The translations under genes were made by a program, and so were the position numbers. A stretch of DNA of 64,000 bases, from positions 1 to 64,000 of the forward strand of contig NZ_KL591017.1 in NCBI RefSeq assembly GCF_000716335.1. The letters are read 5' to 3'. Source of the stretch: Streptomyces sp. NRRL S-118. GTDB taxonomy: Bacteria; Actinomycetota; Actinomycetes; Streptomycetales; Streptomycetaceae. Below, one piece after another: positions 14,644-23,500 of this stretch. The notes under the pieces are model-generated. The model ran no database searches, was not told the origin of the DNA, and saw only the letters and a list, made by a program, of their open reading frames with translations. Position 1 is the first letter of the stretch. Each line of letters begins with the position of its first letter.

Positions 14644-16401
14644 TCAGTTCGGTGCCGGCTCCGAGGGGGACGTCGTCGACGGCGGGGGGTCCGTCGGGGC
14701 CGGGTCCGTGGAGGGGCCCGGGGGCGGGGTCGAGGGTGCCGACGGCGTGGGGTCCGGTGACGGCGGCGGCGTCGAGGCGGGCGGCGGGGTGGGCGGCGGG
14801 GTCGGGTCGTCCGCCGGGGGCCGCGGCGCGCCCTCGCCGTCGAGCTCGATGACCGCGCCCGCCGGGTCCACCCCCACGCGCGCGCTCCACGGTCCGGACG
14901 GTTCGCGGGCGCGGTCGACGGAGACGTACACCGTGACCGACCCGCCCGGGGCGAGCGTGCCGGAGGAACGGCTCGCGTGGAGCCAGGGAGCATCGGTCCA
15001 CAGGGACCACGCCACCGGGGTGCCCCCGGACGCCGTCAGCGTGAGCATCGTCGTACCGGCGCCTGCGGGCTGCGCCGCGACGGTGATGCGGCCGGGGCCC
15101 GGCCGGCCCGGGCGCGACGGCGGCACGGGCGCGCCGGTGCTGATCACCTCGACGGACACGGCACTGCGGCCGCCGGGCTCGCTGCGCGCGTTGCCCGCGT
15201 TGGCGTACCGGTCGTGCGGGCCGGCCGCGAACGCGCCGTCGCCGCTCCGCTCGTCCATCTCGCTCGCGCTGATGGTCGACACGTCGCGCGTCTCGCCGGT
15301 CAGGGGCGCGCCGCGGTACGCCGCCCACAGCGCCAGCACCGGCGCCGCGACGACGGTGGCGACGACGGTGGTCGTCACGGCCCGCGCCCGCAGCCGGTCG
15401 CGCCGCGCCGCGTGGTCCTTGGGGTCCAGCGGGAAGCCGTCCCGGCCGAACCGCGGCCCGGCCGCCCGTGCGCGCGGCACGTGCGTCATCGCCGCGTACA
15501 CCGCGGCGCGCGGCGCCTCGACCAGGGGGAGCCGGGCCGGGGTGACCGAGGCGCCGGGCCACGGGCCGCCGGCCCCGACGCGCTCGGCGGCGCGGCGGCA
15601 GCGCGGGCAGTCGTCGACGTGCCGGACGAGCTCACGCCGCAGCGCCGCGGACAGCATCACCTGGTGGTCGCCGGTGAGCCGGGCGACGGCCGGGCAGCCG
15701 CCGGTCTCGACGACGGCGAGGGCCGCGCGGGTGCGCTCCACCTCGCACGCCGCCGCGGACAGCAGTTCCCGCGCGGCGACGGGCTCCAGTCCGAGCACCG
15801 CGGCCACCTCGCGGTGGCCGAGCTCGTGCCGTACGGCCAGTTCCAGGGCCTCGCGCTGCTGGGGGGTCGTGCCGGCGGCCTCGGGCCAGGCGAGCCGGGC
15901 CAGTTCGCGGCGCCGGAGCTCGGCCGTCTCCTCGCCGACGTGCGGGGTCTCCTCCCGGGCGGGCCGCGCTCCCTGCCGGGCGGCGGGAGGGCGGGCGGCC
16001 GGGCGGCCCGTCTGCGCGCCCTGCCGGCGGCGGCGTTCGCGCTGCTCGCCGAGCTCGCGCAGACACCCCCAGCGGGCGAGGGCGTACAGCCATGCCCTGC
16101 GCTCCGGCTCACCGGTGGGACATCGCCCGGACTGCCGCTCGGCGACGGCGAGGACGTCACCGAGCACGGCGGTCGCCGCGTCGTGGTCGCACAGCACGGA
16201 CAGGCAGTACGTGAACAACCCGTCCAGGTACGGCTCGTACCGCGGGGGCGGGCACTGGGCGAGAGTGCCGGCCGTGCTCCTGCCCGCGGCCCGGGAGCCG
16301 CTGCGGGGCGCACCGCGTTGCGCCCGGTGTGCGCCGGTGGTGTACGTGGGGGGCTCCAGCCTGCTGCTCGTCACCCGGCGACCGTAGGCGGGCGAAGGCA
16401 C
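14644..16401 (-). CDS. ECF-sigma-like / zinc-finger / BACON-domain membrane fusion
   Basis: This 585-residue mosaic protein has four visible parts. Residues about 50-125 resemble sigma-70 region 2 (YLDGLFTYCLSVLCDHDAA..ERRAWLYALARWGCLREL). Residues about 175-235 resemble region 4 (QREALELAVRHELGHREVAAVLGL). Then comes a zf-HC2-like motif of the anti-sigma type (H..CPRCR, about 255-265), one transmembrane helix (about 345-365) and an extracytoplasmic BACON/Ig-like domain (ASGGTPVAWSLWTDAPWLHASRSSGTLAPGG). A long Pro/Thr/Ser tail ends the protein. This fits membrane-tethered ECF sigma factors carrying their own regulatory module. The GTG at 16401 or the in-frame GTG at 16374 could be the start. 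It is divergent from radA. Confidence 0.8.
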   Translation of the reverse strand: MPSPAYGRRVTSSRLEPPTYTTGAHRAQRGAPRSGSRAAGRSTAGTLAQCPPPRYEPYLDGLFTYCLSVLCDHDAATAVLGDVLAVAERQSGRCPTGEPERRAWLYALARWGCLRELGEQRERRRRQGAQTGRPAARPPAARQGARPAREETPHVGEETAELRRRELARLAWPEAAGTTPQQREALELAVRHELGHREVAAVLGLEPVAARELLSAAACEVERTRAALAVVETGGCPAVARLTGDHQVMLSAALRRELVRHVDDCPRCRRAAERVGAGGPWPGASVTPARLPLVEAPRAAVYAAMTHVPRARAAGPRFGRDGFPLDPKDHAARRDRLRARAVTTTVVATVVAAPVLALWAAYRGAPLTGETRDVSTISASEMDERSGDGAFAAGPHDRYANAGNARSEPGGRSAVSVEVISTGAPVPPSRPGRPGPGRITVAAQPAGAGTTMLTLTASGGTPVAWSLWTDAPWLHASRSSGTLAPGGSVTVYVSVDRAREPSGPWSARVGVDPAGAVIELDGEGAPRPPADDPTPPPTPPPASTPPPSPDPTPSAPSTPPPGPSTDPAPTDPPPSTTSPSEPAPN

Positions 16402-16471
16402 ACTCTTCGTACCGCTTCCGCTCTTTTAACCCTTACGGGTGAACGTATCCCTCGAAAGAGGACACGAGGTT

Positions 16472-16501
16472 TTGCTTCCGTCTGGCGCGGCCCGCTATAG
16501 G
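16472..16501 (+). promoter_or_regulatory. Candidate radA promoter
   Basis: TTGCTT (16472-16477) is separated by 18 bp from TATAGG (16496-16501), a fair vegetative promoter. The transcript would start about 16508 and give a leader of about 32 bases to the radA ATG. Confidence 0.45.
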
Positions 16502-16539
16502 AGCGCGGCATTGTCAGTGGCTGCCGCTACGGTTTGCGC

Positions 16540-18009
16540 ATGGCTGCCCGTACGAAATCCGCCAAGGACAGGCCCTCCTACCGCTGCACGGAGTGCGGGT
16601 GGACGACCGCCAAATGGCTCGGCCGCTGTCCCGAGTGCCAGGCCTGGGGGACGGTCGAGGAGTACGGCGCGCCCGCGGTCCGGACGACCGCCGCGGGGCG
16701 CGTCTCCACCGCCGCCCTGCCGATCGGCCAGGTCGACGGGCGGCAGGCGACGGCCAGGTCGACGGGCGTCGACGAGCTGGACCGGGTGCTGGGCGGCGGG
16801 CTGGTGCCGGGCGCGGTGGTGCTGCTGGCCGGCGAGCCGGGCGTGGGCAAGTCGACCCTCCTGCTGGACGTCGCGGCGAAGGCCGCGAGCGACGAGCACC
16901 GCACGCTGTACGTGACGGGTGAGGAGTCGGCGAGCCAGGTCCGGCTGCGGGCGGACCGGATCCACGCGATCAACGACCACCTCTACCTGGCGGCCGAGAC
17001 GGACCTGTCCGCGGTCCTCGGGCACCTGGACGCGGTCAAGCCGTCGCTGCTGGTGCTGGACTCCGTCCAGACGGTGGCGTCCCCGGAGATCGACGGGGCG
17101 CCGGGCGGCATGGCGCAGGTGCGCGAGGTGGCGGGCGCGCTGATCCGGGCGTCCAAGGAGCGCGGCATGTCCACGCTGCTCGTCGGTCACGTCACCAAGG
17201 ACGGCGCCATCGCCGGCCCCCGGCTGCTGGAGCACCTGGTGGACGTGGTGCTGCACTTCGAGGGCGACCGGCACGCGCGGCTGCGCCTGGTGCGGGGCGT
17301 CAAGAACCGGTACGGCGCGACCGACGAGGTCGGCTGCTTCGAACTGCACGACGAGGGCATCATCGGCCTCGCCGACCCGTCCGGGCTGTTCCTCACCCGC
17401 CGGGACGCGCCGGTTCCCGGTACGTGCCTGACGGTCACGCTGGAGGGCCGCCGCCCGCTGGTCGCGGAGGTGCAGGCGCTCACGGTCGACTCGCAGATCC
17501 CCTCGCCCCGGCGCACCACCTCGGGCCTGGAGACCTCGCGGGTGTCGATGATGCTCGCGGTCCTGGAGCAGCGCGGGCGCATCAGCGCCTTGGGCAAGCG
17601 CGACATCTATTCGGCGACGGTCGGCGGCGTGAAGCTCTCCGAGCCGGCCGCCGACCTGGCGATCGCCCTCGCCCTCGCGTCCGCCGCGAGCGACACCCCG
17701 CTGCCGAAGAACCTCGTGGCGATCGGCGAGGTGGGCCTCGCGGGAGAGGTCCGCCGCGTGACCGGCGTCCAGCGGCGCCTGGCCGAGGCGCACCGCCTGG
17801 GCTTCACCCACGCGCTGGTCCCGGGCGACCCGGGCAAGGTGCCCCCCGGCATGAAGGTGACGGAGGTCGCCGACATGGGCGACGCCCTGCGGGTCCTGCC
17901 GCGTACGCGGCGCCGCGCGGCCGCGGCCGACGGGGCCGCCGAGCCGGGCAGGGGGCGGGCGGCGGGCCGGGCGGCGGGGCCGGCTCCGGAGGGCGTTCCG
18001 CTGGGATGA
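16540..18009 (+). CDS. radA: DNA repair protein RadA (Sms)
   Basis: This 489-residue RecA-like ATPase processes branched recombination intermediates. It has an N-terminal C4 zinc finger ([18 protein letters not shown]), Walker [10 protein letters not shown], Walker [10 protein letters not shown], the RadA-specific KNRYG motif and a C-terminal Lon-like P domain ending about residue 455. A divergent Arg/Ala/Gly-rich tail follows. The ATG at 16540 is preferred over an in-frame TTG two codons upstream. The next gene is disA; in Bacillus and mycobacteria RadA binds and modulates DisA, so the adjacency is functionally sensible. Confidence 0.96.
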   Translation: MAARTKSAKDRPSYRCTECGWTTAKWLGRCPECQAWGTVEEYGAPAVRTTAAGRVSTAALPIGQVDGRQATARSTGVDELDRVLGGGLVPGAVVLLAGEPGVGKSTLLLDVAAKAASDEHRTLYVTGEESASQVRLRADRIHAINDHLYLAAETDLSAVLGHLDAVKPSLLVLDSVQTVASPEIDGAPGGMAQVREVAGALIRASKERGMSTLLVGHVTKDGAIAGPRLLEHLVDVVLHFEGDRHARLRLVRGVKNRYGATDEVGCFELHDEGIIGLADPSGLFLTRRDAPVPGTCLTVTLEGRRPLVAEVQALTVDSQIPSPRRTTSGLETSRVSMMLAVLEQRGRISALGKRDIYSATVGGVKLSEPAADLAIALALASAASDTPLPKNLVAIGEVGLAGEVRRVTGVQRRLAEAHRLGFTHALVPGDPGKVPPGMKVTEVADMGDALRVLPRTRRRAAAADGAAEPGRGRAAGRAAGPAPEGVPLG

Positions 18010-18136
18010 CGCCCCGGGCCGCCGGCCCCGCGGGGCGGGGGCCCGGGGGCCGTCAGGCCGCTGCGGGGACCGCCGGTGGGCGGGGTCGCTAGACTTTGCC
18101 CTGGTCTCGCCCATCCGTACGAGCCGGAGGAGTGCA

Positions 18137-19261
18137 GTGGCAGCCAAGGACGGGGCAGCAGCTCCCGGAAAGTCCGGCGCGGGCTCCGGCAACGAGGCGC
18201 TCATGCGCGCCTCGCTCAGCGCCGTCGCCCCCGGCACCTCGCTGCGGGACGGCCTGGAGCGCATCCTCCGCGGCAACACCGGTGGCCTGATCGTCCTCGG
18301 CATGGACAAAACGGTCGAATCGATGTGCACCGGCGGCTTCGTGCTGGACGTGGAGTTCACCGCGACCCGGCTGCGCGAGCTGTGCAAGCTCGACGGGGCA
18401 CTGATCATCGACAAGGACATCACCAAGATCCTGCGGGCCGGCGTCCAGCTCGTCCCGGACGCGTCCATCCCCACGGAGGAGACCGGCACCCGCCACCGCA
18501 CCGCGGACCGGGTGTCCAAGCAGTGCGGCTTCCCGGTCGTCTCCGTCTCGCAGTCGATGCGGCTGATCGCGCTGTACGTCGACGGCGAGCGCCGCGTCCT
18601 GGAGGAGTCGGCCGCGATCCTGTCGCGCGCCAACCAGGCCCTCGCGACCCTGGAGCGGTACAAGCTCCGCCTCGACGAGGTCGCCGGCACGCTCTCCGCG
18701 CTGGAGATCGAGGATCTGGTGACCGTCCGGGACGTCACCGCCGTCGCGCAGCGCCTGGAGATGGTGCGCCGGATCGCCACCGAGATCGCCGAGTACGTCG
18801 TGGAGCTGGGCACCGACGGCCGGCTGCTCGCGCTCCAGCTCGACGAGCTGATCGCGGGCGTCGAGCCGGAGCGGGAGCTGGTGGTCCGTGACTACGTGCC
18901 GGAGCCGACGGCCAAGCGGTCCCGTACGGTCGCCGAGGCGCTGACCGAGCTCGACGCGCTCAGCCACGCCGAACTGCTGGAGCTGCCGATCGTGGCCCGC
19001 GCGCTGGGCTACACCGGATCGCCGGAAGCGCTCGACTCGGCGGTATCGCCGCGCGGCTACCGGCTGCTGGCCAAGGTGCCGCGGCTGCCCGGCGCGATCA
19101 TCGAGCGGCTCGTGGAACACTTCGGCGGACTGCAGAAGCTGCTCGCGGCGAGCGTGGACGACCTCCAGACCGTCGACGGCGTCGGCGAGGCCCGCGCCCG
19201 CAGCGTGCGCGAGGGCCTCTCGCGCCTCGCCGAGTCCTCGATCCTCGAACGCTACGTCTGA
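18137..19261 (+). CDS. disA: DNA integrity scanning diadenylate cyclase DisA
   Basis: This 374-residue enzyme makes cyclic di-AMP from two ATP and senses branched DNA. The DAC domain carries the DGA motif (LDGALIID) and the RHRTA motif (GTRHRTADR). A central helical linker follows. The C-terminal RuvA-like helix-hairpin-helix DNA-binding segment includes [20 protein letters not shown]. The start is GTG at 18137 with GGAGGAG upstream. A TAGACT box at 18090-18095 may be its -10. It follows radA by 127 bp. Its product may influence osmolyte and wall enzymes in the window, but no c-di-AMP riboswitch was recognised here. Confidence 0.96.
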   Translation: MAAKDGAAAPGKSGAGSGNEALMRASLSAVAPGTSLRDGLERILRGNTGGLIVLGMDKTVESMCTGGFVLDVEFTATRLRELCKLDGALIIDKDITKILRAGVQLVPDASIPTEETGTRHRTADRVSKQCGFPVVSVSQSMRLIALYVDGERRVLEESAAILSRANQALATLERYKLRLDEVAGTLSALEIEDLVTVRDVTAVAQRLEMVRRIATEIAEYVVELGTDGRLLALQLDELIAGVEPERELVVRDYVPEPTAKRSRTVAEALTELDALSHAELLELPIVARALGYTGSPEALDSAVSPRGYRLLAKVPRLPGAIIERLVEHFGGLQKLLAASVDDLQTVDGVGEARARSVREGLSRLAESSILERYV

Positions 19262-19329
19262 CACCGACAGCGCCCGCGGCATCCGCGGGCCCGCGCCCGC
19301 CGGGCGCCGCGCCCCGCGAACACGTCACG

Positions 19330-19357
19330 CCGCCGCCGGACCCGGGTCCGGCGGCGG
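19330..19357. terminator. 28-bp perfect palindrome, bidirectional terminator
   Basis: Left half CCGCCGCCGGACCC (19330-19343) is the exact complement of the right half (19344-19357). It lies between the convergent disA and the gene ending at 19360. A weaker GCCCGCGG/CCGCGGGC stem at 19269-19287 follows disA directly. Confidence 0.65.
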
Positions 19358-19359
19358 GC

Positions 19360-20199
19360 TCAGTCCTTGGCGAGCGTGAACGAGGCGGGCAGGACCTTCA
19401 GGCCCGGGACCGCGATCTCCAGCAGGTAGGTGCCGGGCGCGGCGGGCGCCGCGGACGGGGTCGCGCACTGCGGCGCGCTGCGGCGGCGGTCCCACTCGAC
19501 GGTGTGGGTGACGGTGCCGCCCGCCGGGATGCGCAGCATCAGCGGACCGGCGACGCGCGGGCAGTCCTTCGAGGACCACACCTGGTCGGCGTCGCTGTTC
19601 TTGATCGTCAGGACCGCCGTGCGGGGCCCGAGGTCCGTCTTGCAGGTCGTGCCCGAGGTGTTGCGGGCGACCAGCTCGAACCGCGGCTTCTCGCCCGGCT
19701 CGTACGCCACCTTCGTGCTGCGCAGGGTCACCCGCAGGGTGCCGGGGGTGCAATTCGGCAGCGGCGAGTCCGCCGGAACGCGGTGGGCGGCGGAGCTGCC
19801 GGAGCCGGAAGCGGAGCCGTCGCCGGTCCCCGCGACCGCGCCCACCCCCGTCCCCGTACCGCCGTCTGACGAGGTGTCACCGTTCTTGCCGTCGTCCGCA
19901 CCCGTGCCCGAGCCGCCGCCGTCGGCGCCGCCGGTGGCACCGGTGCCGTCCGACTCGTCGCGCCCGCCGGGCTGATTGCTGATCGCCGGCCCCGGCTGGG
20001 AAGGCCCCGGCGTGATGGACGGCACGGGCGAGGCCCCGTTGGCGCCGTCGCCTCCGCCGCCCCCGTTCCCGCCGCCGCCGGAACTGACGACCCATACGAC
20101 CAGCAGCACGAGCAGCGCGACCAGGCTCGCCGCGACTGCCCTCCGTCGCCAGTAGATGGAGGAGGGAAGCGGCCCGACCGGATTGCGCAGAGATCCCAC
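19360..20199 (-). CDS. Membrane-anchored extracytoplasmic protein, unknown function
   Basis: This 279-residue protein has a short basic N-terminus and a single transmembrane helix (about residues 20-41, AVAASLVALLVLLVVWVVSS). A long Gly/Ser/Asp-rich disordered spacer (about 42-145) follows, then a C-terminal beta-rich domain with four cysteines (NCTPGTLRVTL, GTTCKTDLG, KDCPRV, PQCAT). The domain resembles DUF4232-like or protease-inhibitor-like surface folds found in actinomycetes. The GTG at 20199 is chosen; a TTG at 20205 is also in frame. It is divergent from the PAP2 gene and convergent with disA. Confidence 0.78.
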   Translation of the reverse strand: MGSLRNPVGPLPSSIYWRRRAVAASLVALLVLLVVWVVSSGGGGNGGGGGDGANGASPVPSITPGPSQPGPAISNQPGGRDESDGTGATGGADGGGSGTGADDGKNGDTSSDGGTGTGVGAVAGTGDGSASGSGSSAAHRVPADSPLPNCTPGTLRVTLRSTKVAYEPGEKPRFELVARNTSGTTCKTDLGPRTAVLTIKNSDADQVWSSKDCPRVAGPLMLRIPAGGTVTHTVEWDRRRSAPQCATPSAAPAAPGTYLLEIAVPGLKVLPASFTLAKD

Positions 20200-20335
20200 G
20201 CCCAAACTGTACGAGAGATCGGCGCCAACTCCCGCCCCACCCGCCGCCCGCGCACCAAGTTTTGCCGATGATCACATTCCTGGCGGCCGATGGCGGCGCA
20301 GGGGCCGGTCCCGGCGCCAGGTACCGTCCGTAACC

Positions 20336-21010
20336 ATGAGCCAGGACCTCTACCTCGACATCACCGACTTCGCCCACGGCACGCCCGGCTGGGTGCACCT
20401 CCTCGCCGAACTGTGGACGGAGGCCGGGCTGCTGCTCTTCGGCGTGCTGTTCCTCGTCGGCTGGTGGCGGGCCCGCCCGGACGCCGGCCGGGCCATGGCG
20501 CTCGCCGTCCTCGCCCCGCTCGGCACCGCTTTCGGCTACGTCGTCAGCGAGTTGCTGAAGTCGGTGATCGACGAGGAGCGGCCGTGCCGCGCGGTCGCCG
20601 GTGCCGCCGCGTCGCTGGTGGAGTGCCCGCCCTACGGCGACTGGTCCTTCCCGAGCAACCACTCCGCCATCGCGGGCGCGGCCGCCGTGGCGCTCGCCCT
20701 CGCCTGGCGCCGGATCGCCTGGCTCACCGTGCCCATGGCGCTGCTCATGGCGTTCTCGCGGGTCTTCGTCGGCGTGCACTACCCGCACGACGTGGCGGCC
20801 GGCCTGGTGCTCGGCGCCCTGGCGGCGGTCCTCTTCGTGCGGCTGCTGACCCGGCCGACCGCGGCGCTGGTCGACACGATGCGCACGAGCCGGTCCGGTG
20901 CCGCGATCTGGCTCGCCGGGCGCGGGCCGGCGGTCGTGGAGCCCGCAACCGGTCACCGCGTCCCGCGGCAGGCGCAGCGGCGCCGGGAGCCGATGCACCG
21001 TCGCGGCTGA
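20336..21010 (+). CDS. PAP2-family membrane phosphatase
   Basis: This 224-residue multi-pass protein carries the three phosphatase motifs: KSVIDEERP, the PSNHS core and SRVFVGVHYPHD. The family dephosphorylates lipid pyrophosphates such as undecaprenyl pyrophosphate or phosphatidic acid at the outer membrane face. About five to six hydrophobic helices are visible. A C-terminal Arg-rich tail follows the last helix. The ATG at 20336 is the start giving MSQDLYLDI; longer in-frame starts lie in the divergent gap. It is 25 bp upstream of mutY and may be cotranscribed with it. Confidence 0.9.
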   Translation: MSQDLYLDITDFAHGTPGWVHLLAELWTEAGLLLFGVLFLVGWWRARPDAGRAMALAVLAPLGTAFGYVVSELLKSVIDEERPCRAVAGAAASLVECPPYGDWSFPSNHSAIAGAAAVALALAWRRIAWLTVPMALLMAFSRVFVGVHYPHDVAAGLVLGALAAVLFVRLLTRPTAALVDTMRTSRSGAAIWLAGRGPAVVEPATGHRVPRQAQRRREPMHRRG

Positions 21011-21035
21011 GGAACGTGCCAGGATCGGGGGTGCC

Positions 21036-22004
21036 ATGACTGCGACCCCCTCACGCACCGAGTCCACCGCCACCGCAGCCGCCGGTGAGGCCGCCGGCCC
21101 GGCCGCCGACTCCGCCGTCCGCCTGCACGCGCCCGTCATCGCCTGGTTCGACCAGCACGCCCGCGACCTCCCCTGGCGCCGCCCCGAAGCGGGCGCCTGG
21201 GGGGTGATGGTCAGCGAGTTCATGCTCCAGCAGACGCCGGTCAGCCGGGTCCTCCCGGTGTACGAGCAGTGGCTGGCCCGCTGGCCCCGCCCCGCCGACC
21301 TGGCCGCCGAGGCGCCCGGCGAGGCGGTCCGCGCCTGGGGCCGCCTCGGCTACCCGCGCCGTGCCCTGCGGCTGCACGGCGCGGCCGTGGCGATAACGGA
21401 GCGGCACGGCGGTGACGTACCGACCGAACACGCGCAGTTGCTCGCCCTGCCGGGGATCGGCGAGTACACGGCCGCGGCGGTGGCGTCGTTCGCGTACGGG
21501 CAGCGCCACGCGGTGCTCGACACCAATGTGCGCCGGGTCCTCGCCCGGTCCGTCACGGGCGTGCAGTACCCGCCGAACGCCACGACCGCCGCCGAGCGCA
21601 GGCTCGCCCGCGCGCTGCTGCCCGAGGACGAGACGACCGCGGCCCGCTGGGCGGCGGCCTCCATGGAGCTCGGCGCGCTGGTGTGCACCGCGAAGAACGA
21701 GGCCTGCGTGCGGTGTCCGATCGCCGGGCAGTGCGCCTGGCGGCTGGCGGGCAAGCCCGCGCACGACGGCCCGGCGCGGCGCGGCCAGACGTACGCGGGG
21801 ACCGACCGCCAGGTGCGCGGCAAACTCCTCGCCGTCCTGCGCGAGGCGGTGGCGCCGGTGGGGCAGGCGGCGCTGGACGCCGTCTGGGACGAACCGGTGC
21901 AGCGGGCCCGGGCGCTGGACGGCCTGGTCGCTGACGGCCTGGTGGAGCCGCTGGAGGACGGCCGCTACCGGCTGCCGGCGGGCCCGGCCACCCCGGCGGT
22001 CTGA
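21036..22004 (+). CDS. mutY: A/G-specific adenine DNA glycosylase
   Basis: This 322-residue base-excision repair enzyme removes adenine opposite 8-oxoguanine. The N-terminal region has WFDQHARDLPWR and the MLQQTPVSRV strand-intercalation motif. The helix-hairpin-helix is LPGIGEYTAAAVASFAYG with the catalytic Asp in VLDTNVRRV. The 4Fe-4S cluster cysteines appear as CTAKNEACVRCPIAGQC. The C-terminal NUDIX-like recognition domain of E. coli MutY is short or absent, as in other actinobacterial homologues. The ATG at 21036 begins MTATPSRTEST, a non-conserved extension of about 30 residues before the core. Confidence 0.94.
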   Translation: MTATPSRTESTATAAAGEAAGPAADSAVRLHAPVIAWFDQHARDLPWRRPEAGAWGVMVSEFMLQQTPVSRVLPVYEQWLARWPRPADLAAEAPGEAVRAWGRLGYPRRALRLHGAAVAITERHGGDVPTEHAQLLALPGIGEYTAAAVASFAYGQRHAVLDTNVRRVLARSVTGVQYPPNATTAAERRLARALLPEDETTAARWAAASMELGALVCTAKNEACVRCPIAGQCAWRLAGKPAHDGPARRGQTYAGTDRQVRGKLLAVLREAVAPVGQAALDAVWDEPVQRARALDGLVADGLVEPLEDGRYRLPAGPATPAV

Positions 22005-22094
22005 CCGGGCGCCCGGCCCGGGTCCGGGACCCCGGACGGCCGGGAGAGCGGTGGGAACTCCGGCCGCGCGGCGCCCTTTTCCCCGGATCGGCGA

Positions 22095-22117
22095 CTGTTA
22101 CACCTCCGCTGTTACAC
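22095..22117 (+). promoter_or_regulatory. Direct repeat CTGTTACAC x2, candidate CseB site
   Basis: Two perfect copies of CTGTTACAC (22095-22103 and 22109-22117) are spaced 14 bp apart, upstream of the sigE -35 region. OmpR-family response regulators bind such direct repeats. CseB is known to activate sigE transcription in S. coelicolor, so this is the obvious candidate binding site. Confidence 0.55.
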
Positions 22118-22156
22118 AACCGATGGACAGCCGTGCGTCCGCCGACGGCTTCCTCG

Positions 22157-22186
22157 GACAACCCCGTGACAACCGCTCCGTAGCGT
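22157..22186 (+). promoter_or_regulatory. Candidate sigE promoter
   Basis: GACAAC (22157-22162) lies 18 bp before TAGCGT (22181-22186). The transcript would begin about 22193, 46 bases before the sigE ATG. The repeats at 22095-22117 end about 40 bp upstream of the -35 box, a plausible activator position. Confidence 0.4.
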
Positions 22187-22238
22187 CTCCTGGCGTAGAC
22201 CACAGCGGGGCTTGTCACGGGGATGGAGGCGGTTCGGG

Positions 22239-22796
22239 ATGTCGCACGGCGAGGTGCTCGGATTCGAGGAATACGTACGCACGCGGCAGGACGCACTGCT
22301 GCGCAGCGCCCGGCGTCTCGTCCCGGATCCGGTCGACGCCCAGGACCTGCTCCAGACGGCGCTGGCGCGCACCTACGGCCGCTGGGACGGCATAGCCGAC
22401 AAGGCCCTCGCCGACGCGTACCTGCGCCGCGTCATGATCAACACGCGGACCGAGTGGTGGCGCGCCCGCAAGCTGGAGGAGGTGCCCACCGAGCAGCTGC
22501 CGGACGCGTCCGTCGACGACGCCACCGAGCAGCACGCCGACCGGGCCCTTCTGATGGACGTGCTCAAGGTGCTGGCGCCCAAGCAGCGCAGCGTGGTCGT
22601 GCTGCGCCACTGGGAGCAGATGAGCACCGAGGAGACCGCCGCCGCGCTCGGCATGTCGACCGGTACCGTGAAGAGCACGCTTCACCGGGCGCTCGCCCGG
22701 CTCCGCCAGGAGCTGGAGAGCCGGGACATCGACGCCCGCGCCCTGGAGCGTACGGAACGCAGTGACGAGCGGGGGCGGGAGCGGTGCGCGGCCTGA
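22239..22796 (+). CDS. sigE: ECF RNA polymerase sigma factor SigE (cell-envelope stress)
   Basis: This 185-residue ECF sigma factor has region 2 (EYVRTRQDALLRSARRLVPDP through DLLQTALARTYGRW) and region 4 (LAPKQRSVVVLRHWEQMSTEETAAALGMSTGTVKSTLHRALARL). Followed by a lipoprotein, an OmpR-type regulator and a sensor kinase, it is the orthologue of S. coelicolor sigE, which controls cell-wall maintenance genes. No anti-sigma gene is present; in this system control is at transcription through CseB/CseC. The ATG at 22239 follows GGAGGCGGTTCGGG. The stop overlaps cseA by 13 bases. Confidence 0.95.
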   Translation: MSHGEVLGFEEYVRTRQDALLRSARRLVPDPVDAQDLLQTALARTYGRWDGIADKALADAYLRRVMINTRTEWWRARKLEEVPTEQLPDASVDDATEQHADRALLMDVLKVLAPKQRSVVVLRHWEQMSTEETAAALGMSTGTVKSTLHRALARLRQELESRDIDARALERTERSDERGRERCAA

Positions 22797-23458
22797 GCGC
22801 CAGAGACGACGACGGCACCACCGGCAGGTTGGGGGCGGCGAGCACCGCGGCGATGGGTGTGCTCGCCGCCTTCGGCCTGTTCACGGCCGCTTGCTCCACC
22901 GGCGGCACGGGCATGCGGGACGAGGGTGCAGCCCGCACCGACCAGGCGACGTCGACGACCGCCCCGACGCCGCCCGCCGGCTCGTCGGCCCTCAAGAAGG
23001 TCGACCCGGTCCAGCTGATCAAGAGCGACCCCGAGGTCAGCGACCGCGTCAAGGACGACCTCAAGCCGTGCGTGGCGGACGCGTACCCGGTGGACACGTC
23101 GTACGGGAACCTGACCGGCGGCGACCGGCCCGACGTCGTCGTCAACGTGATGACGTGCGAGGACGCCGTGGGCGTGGGGACCTACGTGTACCGCGTGACG
23201 GACACGAAGTACGAGAATGTGTTCGCGCTGGAGGAGCCCGCCGTGTACTCCACGATCGACCGCGGCGACCTCGTCCTGACCAAGCAGGTGTACGACGAGG
23301 GCGACCCGGTGGCGTACCCGTCCGGCGAGGACGTCATCACGTACCGCTGGGTGGGGAACAGGTTCAGCGAGCACGACCGGGTGCACAACGACTACAGCAA
23401 GGCGATCGGCGACGGCGGCATCGACGGCTCCGCGCCGACCTCGCCCCCCGAGAACTGA
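22784..23458 (+). CDS. cseA: Lipoprotein CseA, modulator of SigE signalling
   Basis: This 224-residue secreted lipoprotein starts at GTG 22784 inside the end of sigE. The signal peptide leads to a lipobox with the modified cysteine at residue 37 (FTAACSTGG). The mature part is hydrophilic and acidic with two cysteines (KPCVAD and MTCEDA) that could pair. In S. coelicolor CseA dampens sigE activity from the outside of the membrane, probably by interacting with CseC. Here the gene order and overlap support the same role. Confidence 0.92.
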   Translation: MRGLSARDDDGTTGRLGAASTAAMGVLAAFGLFTAACSTGGTGMRDEGAARTDQATSTTAPTPPAGSSALKKVDPVQLIKSDPEVSDRVKDDLKPCVADAYPVDTSYGNLTGGDRPDVVVNVMTCEDAVGVGTYVYRVTDTKYENVFALEEPAVYSTIDRGDLVLTKQVYDEGDPVAYPSGEDVITYRWVGNRFSEHDRVHNDYSKAIGDGGIDGSAPTSPPEN

Positions 23459-23500
23459 CGCACGACGGAACACGACAACCGAGGACTGAGAGAGCGCGGG

